In this document: positions 57,784 through 64,000 of the stretch, in pieces
How the letters are laid out: each line of letters begins with the position of its first letter
Numbering within the stretch: the stretch's first letter is position 1
Assembly (NCBI RefSeq): GCF_043641075.1
Contig: NZ_JBHZRC010000004.1
Span: forward strand, 124,001 to 188,000
Reading direction: 5' to 3'
Origin: Bacillus_BD oryzisoli_A
Lineage (GTDB): Bacteria > Bacillota > Bacilli > Bacillales > Cytobacillaceae
DNA length: 64,000 nucleotides
The notes under the pieces: generated by a model
Seen by the model: only the letters and a program-made list of their open reading frames with translations
What the model was told of the DNA's origin: nothing
Databases searched by the model: none
Position numbers and translations under genes: made by a program

Positions 57784-58776
57784 ATGAAAACCATTTTTTC
57801 CGGTATTCAACCAAGCGGCACCATTACCCTTGGAAATTATATCGGGGCATTAAAACAATTTGTAGAGCTGCAGGATGAGTACAACTGTTATTTTTGCATT
57901 GTTGACCAGCATGCTATCACAGTACCACAGGATCCGATTGTATTACGTAAAAATATTCGTTCTCTTGCTGCACTATACCTTGCTGTCGGTCTTGATCCCG
58001 AAAAGGCAACATTATTTATTCAATCTGAAGTTCCCGCACATGCACAGGCAGCTTGGATGATGCAATGTATCTCGTATATAGGTGAACTTGAACGAATGAC
58101 ACAATTTAAGGATAAGTCAGCTGGAAAAGATGCCGTTTCCGCTGCCCTTTTAACCTATCCCCCGCTTATGGTTGCTGATATATTATTATATAGCGCAGAT
58201 TTAGTTCCTGTAGGGGAAGATCAAAAGCAGCATCTAGAATTAACACGTGATCTAGCTGAACGCTTTAATAGAAAATACAATGATATATTCACTATACCTG
58301 AAGTTAGAATTCCAAAGGTTGGAGCTCGTATTATGTCTCTTCAGGATCCAACAAAGAAAATGAGCAAATCTGATCCAAATCAAAAAGCATTTATTTCATT
58401 GCTGGATGAACCAAAGCAAATCGAAAAGAAAATCAAAAGCGCAGTTACTGATTCAGATGGTATTGTTCGATTTGATGTCGAGAATAAACCAGGTGTATCA
58501 AATCTTCTTTCTATTTATTCCATTTTATCCGGAAAAACAATTACAGCGATAGAGTCTCAGTACGAGGGAAAAGGGTACGGAGATTTCAAAGGTGAGCTTG
58601 CACAGGTTGTAATGGATGCTCTCAGCCCGATTCAGCAAAAATATAACGATTTGATGGAATCAACCGAACTGGACGATATCCTTGATAAAGGTGCTGAAAA
58701 GGCAAATCAAGTGGCAAGTAAAATGCTGAAGAAGATGGAAAATGCCATGGGGTTGGGACGGAAACGCAGAAGATAA
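57784..58776 (+). CDS. trpS: Tryptophan-tRNA ligase TrpS
   Basis: This class I synthetase charges tRNA-Trp. The 330 residues have the HIGH-like motif PSGTITLGNYIGAL and KMSKS in KKMSKSDPNQ. The Trp-binding loop VDQHAIT and GEDQKQHLELTRDLAERFN are typical. ATG 57784 follows GGAGGA; a frame opening six codons earlier lacks a site. It lies behind a T-box terminator, so it should rise when charged tRNA-Trp is low. Confidence 0.96.
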   Translation: MKTIFSGIQPSGTITLGNYIGALKQFVELQDEYNCYFCIVDQHAITVPQDPIVLRKNIRSLAALYLAVGLDPEKATLFIQSEVPAHAQAAWMMQCISYIGELERMTQFKDKSAGKDAVSAALLTYPPLMVADILLYSADLVPVGEDQKQHLELTRDLAERFNRKYNDIFTIPEVRIPKVGARIMSLQDPTKKMSKSDPNQKAFISLLDEPKQIEKKIKSAVTDSDGIVRFDVENKPGVSNLLSIYSILSGKTITAIESQYEGKGYGDFKGELAQVVMDALSPIQQKYNDLMESTELDDILDKGAEKANQVASKMLKKMENAMGLGRKRRR

Positions 58777-58796
58777 GCCATCACAACCGGCAAATA

Positions 58797-58831
58797 AAAA
58801 AAGGAGCTGAAATAAGTCAGCTCCTTTCTTT
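58797..58831. terminator. Bidirectional terminator between trpS and yjbA
   Basis: Arms AAAGGAGCTGA and TCAGCTCCTTT enclose a 6-base loop with A-rich and T-rich flanks. Confidence 0.88.
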
Positions 58832-59579
58832 AATTTACTTTATGACCTTGCTCCATATCCCATAATTTCTCAAAAAATGGTTGTCCCTTTATGATATTCT
58901 CACAAAAGTTTTCGTGCTTCGTTGTCCAGCCAAATTTTGCTTGTTCATATAATTGCTCCCAGGCCTCATCGAACTCAAGATCTTGAATGGCTTGATATAA
59001 GTCAGGTCTCCATTCTGTATACCAATAGCGAACTTCTGCCACATTTTTTGAAGTATACAGCTGATCTAAAGCCATAAATAAGAGCTGTTTTAGCTGTCTT
59101 TCTTTCCTGGTGAGACCCTTCATTAATTCTGGCTGTGGAGAAAGGATGTGGAATTCCTTCATTTGAGTTGGAGCGGGAGTAAAATCATAATGCAATACTT
59201 CACTCGTTTCCAACATTTCAAAGGCAAGCTGCTCCTGCCTAGGAATCAGTCTGCTTTTGCGAATAGGGATGCTGTAGCCGATTGTATCGACAGCTATAAT
59301 GCCGACTCCATCAGAGACAACAAAACAATAATCAAGCTGACAGCGCTCATGGTTTTTTCGTAAAAAAGCTTTTTGATAAATTTCGTCTAATAATTGCTGT
59401 GGTAATTCCGCCATGTCATTTTCAATGTAGTTATAAAGAATAGGGTCTATTTTCAATAAAGGGACTTGATCAAGCAATTCGACGCTATCATCTTTGCGCC
59501 ATTCATGAAAATGACAAACATTATAGCCATTTTCTTCCCCTTCAAACCAGTTAACCCAAACATCATGAAGATACATCAT
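58830..59579 (-). CDS. yjbA: UPF0736 / DUF3603 family protein YjbA
   Basis: This 249-residue cytoplasmic protein starts MMYLHDVWVNWFEGEENGYN and matches B. subtilis YjbA, next to trpS. It has no membrane helix and no recognised catalytic motif; the C-terminal part is helical with many Trp residues. GAGGGG lies at good distance before the ATG. The function is unknown. Confidence 0.87.
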   Translation of the reverse strand: MMYLHDVWVNWFEGEENGYNVCHFHEWRKDDSVELLDQVPLLKIDPILYNYIENDMAELPQQLLDEIYQKAFLRKNHERCQLDYCFVVSDGVGIIAVDTIGYSIPIRKSRLIPRQEQLAFEMLETSEVLHYDFTPAPTQMKEFHILSPQPELMKGLTRKERQLKQLLFMALDQLYTSKNVAEVRYWYTEWRPDLYQAIQDLEFDEAWEQLYEQAKFGWTTKHENFCENIIKGQPFFEKLWDMEQGHKVN

Positions 59580-59678
59580 TTATTAACCCCTCACTTCAAC
59601 TAACTGTTTGTCATTCAGTATAGGCAGATAGAAGTTAAATTATTCCTTAAACTACATATTACAGCCATATTTTGTTCA

Positions 59679-60455
59679 TTATGGAATCATATAATCCATC
59701 AATTTTTCTGACTTAACAGAAAACGTATCTTGAATTGAAAAATGCTTTTTCTGGCTTGCTTTTTTAATAAGCCAATACCCTAAGGAATACCCAAGTAAAT
59801 CTGGATATCGGAACTTTCCAAACAGAATAGCATCATGAATGGGGTCTGTTCGTTTTGCTTGCAGATGTTTTTTAACATCTCGTTCCCAGTAATGGCGAAG
59901 CTCTTCATCACTATATCTGGAAACCCAATTAGCATTATAGGAATCACCACAATAGGTTGTTACGGCATGCTCAGCAAACCCTTCCATAACAAGGGAGTCA
60001 ATTAATGTATAGTCTTTCAACGGTTTATGCGATTCATTTAATCGGCAAACGTGATGATATTCATGTACAAATAATGCCTCAAGCTCTTTTTCTTCATTAT
60101 TATAATGCGAGAGAAACAGAATCATTGCATCTTTAAAGGATACTCCACCTTTCATTTCACTTTTAGAAGCCCGTTTTTTTCCAAACGGAAAAATATAGAC
60201 GGGAATATCGGGGCCATTCCATTTTTTCTGATATTCAGCGTATAGCTTTTCAACCTTCGTCCAACTATCTGACTTTTTCAGTTCATGAAAGATTTCATTT
60301 GTCATTCTACTAGGTCTATACATTCCAAAGGTCAATAAGTAGCGATACAGCTCAGATTCACCTTTATCTTTAAAGGATGATCGCATCTGCCTGCATATTC
60401 TTAACGGATCATTAAAATACTCATCCAGCCATTTATCTGTTCTTTCTATCCCCAT
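59679..60455 (-). CDS. yjaZ: DUF2268 zinc metallopeptidase-like protein YjaZ
   Basis: This 258-residue protein has the HExxH zinc motif in LFVHEYHHVCRLNE (about residue 137) and a downstream Glu in VMEGFAEHAVTTYCGD, as in the DUF2268 family of predicted Zn-dependent proteases. There is no signal peptide. The start is ATG 60455 (MGIERTDKWL), nine bases after GGAGG. Its place between yjbA and fabF is conserved. The substrate is unknown. Confidence 0.88.
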   Translation of the reverse strand: MGIERTDKWLDEYFNDPLRICRQMRSSFKDKGESELYRYLLTFGMYRPSRMTNEIFHELKKSDSWTKVEKLYAEYQKKWNGPDIPVYIFPFGKKRASKSEMKGGVSFKDAMILFLSHYNNEEKELEALFVHEYHHVCRLNESHKPLKDYTLIDSLVMEGFAEHAVTTYCGDSYNANWVSRYSDEELRHYWERDVKKHLQAKRTDPIHDAILFGKFRYPDLLGYSLGYWLIKKASQKKHFSIQDTFSVKSEKLMDYMIP

Positions 60456-60525
60456 ACAAACCATCCTCCCTATCTCACTATATGAAAGAAGAAATTGATT
60501 TGTTAGTGATGAAGAAAGTGGTCTT

Positions 60526-60562
60526 AAAAAGGCCGCATCCTCTCACTAGATGCGGCCTTTTT
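60526..60562 (-). terminator. Rho-independent terminator of fabF
   Basis: Arms AAAAAGGCCGCATC and GATGCGGCCTTTTT enclose a 9-base loop, 23 bases after the fabF stop. Confidence 0.9.
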
Positions 60563-60584
60563 ACAGTAGAATTTACCCTTTTAT

Positions 60585-61823
60585 TTATTCATATTTCTTA
60601 AAAACAAGTGTAGCATTATGTCCGCCAAAGCCTAATGAATTACTTAAAACAGCATTCACTTCCTGCTTTCTAGCTTCATTTGGAACGTAGTCTAAGTCAC
60701 ACTCAGGATCTGGTGTTTGATAATTAATTGTAGGTGGAATAATTCCTTCTTTGATGGAAAGAACAGAGATGATCGCTTCGATTCCACCTGCAGCCCCTAA
60801 TAAATGGCCTGTCATCGATTTAGTTGAGCTTACTGCAAGTTTTTTTGCGTGATCAGCAAAAACCTCTTTAATCGCTGCCGTTTCAAATTTATCATTGTAG
60901 GCTGTGCTCGTTCCATGTGCATTGATATAATCAATATCCTCAGGCTTTAAACCGCCATCATTGATTGCCATTTTCATAGCACGGGCACCACCCTCTCCAG
61001 CAGGAGCGGGAGCTGTGATATGGTAGGCATCAGCGGTCGCACCATAACCAACAATCTCTGCATAAATATGAGCGCCACGAGCTAAAGCATGCTCTAAATC
61101 TTCCAAGACCATAATACCTGCTCCTTCTCCAAGGATAAAGCCATCCCTGTTTTGATCAAATGGGCGGCATGCTGTCTTAGGGTCCGGATTTGTACTAAGT
61201 GCTGTATTTGCGCAGAAACCTGCTACAGACATATTGGTAATCGGCGCTTCGGCACCGCCGGTAACCATTGCAATGGCATCTCCGCGTTGAATAACTTTAA
61301 ATGCATCACCAATTGAATTTGTACCTGTTGCACATGCTGTTACTGTACAAGAGTTGAAGCCTCTCGCCCCCAGTGTAATAGAAACCTGACCTGCAGCCAT
61401 ATCAGGAATTAACATAGGTACAAAGAAAGGGCTAACTCGTCGATACCCTTTATTGAGAAAGTTCTGGTATTGGTTCTCAAATGTTTCCATTCCACCGATT
61501 CCAGAACCAATCCACACACCAATACGATCAGAGTTTTCTTCATTAATGTCAAGACCCGCATCCTTTACTGCCATGAGTGAAGCTGCAACAGCAAATTGAG
61601 TAAACCGGTCCATTTTGCGGGCATCTTTTTTATCAATAAAATCACCCGGTTCGAAATTTTTTACCTCTGCTGCTACTTTTGCTGGAAAGTCGTCTGCATT
61701 TACCCTTGTTAATGGACCAATTCCACTAACCCCTGCGACTATATTATTCCAAGTAGTTTCTACATCATTTCCAAGCGGCGTCACAGCACCAATTCCTGTA
61801 ACAACGACTCTGCGTTTTTCCAT
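60585..61823 (-). CDS. fabF: 3-oxoacyl-[ACP] synthase II FabF
   Basis: This condensing enzyme extends fatty acids with malonyl-ACP. The 412 residues have the catalytic Cys in TACATGTNSIGDA, the two His in NAHGTST and STKSMTGHLLGAAGG. ATG 61823 (MEKRRVVVTG) follows AAAAGGAG at 11 bases. It lies 61 bases after fabH in the same operon, under the FapR box before fabH. Confidence 0.96.
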   Translation of the reverse strand: MEKRRVVVTGIGAVTPLGNDVETTWNNIVAGVSGIGPLTRVNADDFPAKVAAEVKNFEPGDFIDKKDARKMDRFTQFAVAASLMAVKDAGLDINEENSDRIGVWIGSGIGGMETFENQYQNFLNKGYRRVSPFFVPMLIPDMAAGQVSITLGARGFNSCTVTACATGTNSIGDAFKVIQRGDAIAMVTGGAEAPITNMSVAGFCANTALSTNPDPKTACRPFDQNRDGFILGEGAGIMVLEDLEHALARGAHIYAEIVGYGATADAYHITAPAPAGEGGARAMKMAINDGGLKPEDIDYINAHGTSTAYNDKFETAAIKEVFADHAKKLAVSSTKSMTGHLLGAAGGIEAIISVLSIKEGIIPPTINYQTPDPECDLDYVPNEARKQEVNAVLSNSLGFGGHNATLVFKKYE

Positions 61824-61884
61824 TATGAATGCAACTCCTTTTGCTTTTACTTTTATTTTCAATTCTGTTTTCGATGGTAATTAA

Positions 61885-62817
61885 TTATTTGCCCCAACGT
61901 AAAGCAATCGCACCCCAGGTTAAACCTCCACCGAAGCCAACCATCACAATGATATCATCATCTTTAATTTTACCTGCTTGAACTTCTTCAGCCATGGCAA
62001 TTGGTATGGATGATGATGATGTATTGCCATACTTTTTGATTGTTTTTGACATTTTTTCATCCGGAAGTCCTAGACGCTGCCTTGATGCTTCCATAATGCG
62101 GATATTTGCCTGATGTGGAATGAGAAAATCAACATCCTCTTTATTAAGACCTGCTTTTTCAATCACATTAACCGAGCTATCAGCCATTTGACGAACAGCA
62201 AACTTGAATACTTCACGGCCATTCATGATAATGTACTCGTCCTGGTACAAATGCTTTGCACCAGTACCATCAGCACCAAGCTCAAAGGACAAAATACCTC
62301 TGCCCTCAGAAACACGGCCCATGACAACAGCGCCTGCTCCGTCTCCGAATAGCACAGCTGTATTACGATCCTTCCAGTCTGTTATTTTAGAAAGCTTTTC
62401 TGCACCTACAACTAGTACATACTTGTATGCATCACTTTCAATAAATTGCTTAGCCGTTATCATTCCATACATAAACCCTGCACATGCAGCGCTTAAATCC
62501 ATTGCTGCAGCATTTTTTGCCCCAAGACGCTCCTGAAGAATACAAGATACTGTTGGGAATGGATGATCCGGTGTAACAGTGGCTACTAATATTAATCCGA
62601 TTTCTTCAGCGGAAATATTGGCATCCGCCAAAGCCTCTACAGCAGCTTGATAAGCTAAATCTGAAGTATCTGTATCATCACCAGCAATTTTGCGTTCCTC
62701 AATTCCAGTTCTGGTTCTAATCCACTCATCATTTGTATCGACAATTTTTTCTAAGTCTTGATTTGTTATTACCTTTTCTGGTAATGATTTACCAATCCCA
62801 ATTATCCCTGCATTCAT
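61885..62817 (-). CDS. fabH: 3-oxoacyl-[ACP] synthase III FabH
   Basis: This enzyme starts fatty-acid synthesis by joining acetyl-CoA or a branched acyl-CoA to malonyl-ACP. The 310 residues show the catalytic Cys in DLSAACAGFMYGM, His in LIPHQANIR and Asn in YGNTSSSSIPIA. The start at 62817 (MNAGIIGIG) follows AAGGAG. It corresponds to B. subtilis fabHA by gene order (fabHA-fabF). Confidence 0.95.
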   Translation of the reverse strand: MNAGIIGIGKSLPEKVITNQDLEKIVDTNDEWIRTRTGIEERKIAGDDTDTSDLAYQAAVEALADANISAEEIGLILVATVTPDHPFPTVSCILQERLGAKNAAAMDLSAACAGFMYGMITAKQFIESDAYKYVLVVGAEKLSKITDWKDRNTAVLFGDGAGAVVMGRVSEGRGILSFELGADGTGAKHLYQDEYIIMNGREVFKFAVRQMADSSVNVIEKAGLNKEDVDFLIPHQANIRIMEASRQRLGLPDEKMSKTIKKYGNTSSSSIPIAMAEEVQAGKIKDDDIIVMVGFGGGLTWGAIALRWGK

Positions 62818-62886
62818 TATGTCCACTCCTTAAACACGTATGTTCTAGTTTCGTTAACGATACTTTAATAATCCTATTATCAAATA

Positions 62887-62903
62887 TTATGACTTGGTAC
62901 TAA
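62887..62903. promoter_or_regulatory. FapR operator of fabH-fabF
   Basis: On the minus strand TTAGTACCAAGTCATAA keeps the strong half TTAGTACC of the FapR box and a looser right half. It lies about 70 bases before the fabH start codon, in the promoter area. Confidence 0.75.
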
Positions 62904-63077
62904 TTTTAACCTATAATAAGGATATTTCGCAACAGTATATATGATAATTAATTGACACTTCATTCAAAGGGAATCATAAAAAGTCCATTCCATTCTGCCT
63001 TTTTTTTCATATTTTATACTATAGCATAAGCAAAGCAGCCACAGGATTTTATCTAAAAAGAAAATGGAGGGTTTGGT

Positions 63078-63353
63078 ATGGAGAATGAAGAACAAAAAGA
63101 TTCTAATACGGAGGAACAAGATCCTTTTACAAGACTTATGTTTGGCAGCGGGAGAAGCAGTCAGCCCCAACAAAATGATCATGAAGACCGAAATCGGCCC
63201 GTTTCAAACGAAAACAACCAGTTAAATGAATTATTATCGAATGTGAATGTAGATGAGTTGATGAAAAATATAGATACATTGGTGAGCAACGCTTCACATT
63301 TCAAGCCAATACTGAATAAGCTGGGACCGTTAATCAACAAATGGATTAAATAA
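63078..63353 (+). CDS. Hydrophilic protein with a C-terminal amphipathic helix, unknown
   Basis: This 91-residue protein has an acidic, Gln/Asn/Ser-rich first half (MENEEQKDSNTEEQDPFTRL...) and a helical end (ELMKNIDTLVSNASHFKPIL NKLGPLINKWIK). The end is similar in style to YppG/VrrA-type spore-former proteins, but I do not make a firm assignment. GGAGGG precedes the ATG. It is divergent from fabH and convergent with med, in the place where B. subtilis has comZ and yjzB. Confidence 0.6.
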   Translation: MENEEQKDSNTEEQDPFTRLMFGSGRSSQPQQNDHEDRNRPVSNENNQLNELLSNVNVDELMKNIDTLVSNASHFKPILNKLGPLINKWIK

Positions 63354-63360
63354 ATAAAAG

Positions 63361-63402
63361 AAATAAGCTGACTCCCATGTACAAGGGTCAGCCTATTTCT
63401 TT
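63361..63402. terminator. Terminator between the 91-residue gene and med
   Basis: Arms AAATAaGCTGACtCC and GG-GTCAGCcTATTT pair imperfectly and are followed by T-rich bases. Confidence 0.65.
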
Positions 63403-63412
63403 CCGGTCTCTT

Positions 63413-64000
63413 TTATTCATTGGGAAGTTCCCCGGTTTCTTTGTACTTTTGAATCGATTGATTTATTTCATCGATAAAATCTTGTTCTATTATCGGACTA
63501 AAGGTACCAATGGAAATGATATCACTTTGAAAATCATAGGTAATATTTCCAGATTCTAGTTGCCCCAGATTAAATTTTTCTGCTGTATTCTCATATAATT
63601 TATCCACCTCTTGGATGGTACTTGTTAATACTGTTTTATTGCCTAAATCTGATTGATCTGATACATATCCGATTGCATATAGTCCCATTTCCTTTACCCT
63701 TTCAATTACAGGTACACTAAAGCTGTCACCTGCAGGATAGAGAATGTCATATTGATTGGCAATCATATCATTAGCAATCTGTAAAGCCTTTTCTTTATCA
63801 TCAAAATCATTAACATACTGGATATTCAGTTGAGCATTTTTGTTTTGATATTTAACCCCTTCGTAGAAACCCTTTACTTCCGGCTGCCATTCGTATGCAG
63901 GAATAATACCAATCCTATTTGATTTAGTCATATGGCCGGCAACCATTCCGGCGAAAAACCCACTCGCATAGGAATCGAGGATCAAGCTTGTTACATTTTT
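63413..64000 (-). CDS. med: BMP-family lipoprotein Med, C-terminal part (cut by window edge)
   Basis: This is the C-terminal 195 residues of a basic-membrane-protein family receptor, open to the window edge. Family parts are YASGFFAGMVAGHMTKSNRIGII, EWQPEVKGFYEGVKY, YPAGDSFSVPVIERVKEMGLYAIGYVSDQ and KTVLTSTIQEVDKLYENTAEKF. In B. subtilis, Med lies just before comZ and fabHA and raises comK expression; the same gene order supports the name here. Its N-terminal signal and start are outside the window. Confidence 0.8.
   Translation of the reverse strand, partial: KNVTSLILDSYASGFFAGMVAGHMTKSNRIGIIPAYEWQPEVKGFYEGVKYQNKNAQLNIQYVNDFDDKEKALQIANDMIANQYDILYPAGDSFSVPVIERVKEMGLYAIGYVSDQSDLGNKTVLTSTIQEVDKLYENTAEKFNLGQLESGNITYDFQSDIISIGTFSPIIEQDFIDEINQSIQKYKETGELPNE

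Noticed and set aside
1..64000. tRNA or rRNA genes, CRISPR arrays, intact insertion sequences or prophage
   Set aside because: None were recognised on either strand by eye; a tRNAscan or repeat search could still find a divergent one.

Overview
The window is chromosomal DNA from a low-GC, endospore-forming member of the Bacillaceae. Evidence for this is the set of spore genes (spoVAC/AD/AEb, spoVIF, cotO, cotZ-type, yjcA, a YjcZ-type peptide), strong Bacillus-type ribosome binding sites, SigA-type promoters and Rho-independent terminators after most operons. From about 27.3 kb to the right end the gene order matches, in reverse, the Bacillus subtilis block med-fabHA-fabF-yjaZ-yjbA-trpS-spx-mecA-coiA-pepF-yizD-spxH-yjbI-yjbJ-yjbK-yjbL-relQ-nadF-yjbO-prpE-yjbQ-fabI-cotO-cotZ-yjcA-spoVIF-yjcD-yjcF-yjcG. 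I cannot name the species.

Left part (1-27 kb, more accessory): rsgI (cut by the edge) and sigI; a secreted DUF5667 protein with a SigI-like promoter; an MFS exporter; a mannitol locus mtlA-mtlR-mtlD whose MtlA carries the IIC, IIB and IIA domains in one chain; a methionine-synthase-like gene; then a 10-kb sulfur block. The sulfur block has a sulfonate system split into two divergent operons (tauD2-ssuA-tauD1 to the left, ssuB-ssuC to the right) and a sulfate importer sbp-cysT-cysW-cysA, divergent from a tiny yezD gene. The most unusual signal lies here. Both sulfonate operons start with the same leader-RNA design: a hairpin built on GAATC/GATTC and CTGG-type arms that overlaps, and so should exclude, a following terminator. 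The sbp and yezD leaders also carry terminators ahead of the first gene. After this come an amidohydrolase, a small WYL-like protein with a LexA-like box, and a TAXI-type TRAP importer.

Right part (27-64 kb, conserved core): RNA ligase-like and GNAT genes, a UvrD-like helicase, spore genes with a spoVA2-type operon, fatty-acid synthesis genes with FapR operators (fabI; fabH-fabF), a cation/proton antiporter, nucleotide signalling and NAD kinase genes, the Spx control module (spx, its adaptor spxH, and mecA), competence genes (coiA, med) and trpS behind a T-box that seems to lack Stem I. Between mecA and spx sits an inserted tungsten/molybdenum-pterin cassette: a MoeB-like enzyme, an aldehyde:ferredoxin oxidoreductase, MoaD, and a small protein that looks like the detached C-terminal domain of Thermus-type MoaD-related proteins. 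Several intergenic regions hold Bacillus-type non-coding repeats, including two copies at 48.1-48.5 kb.
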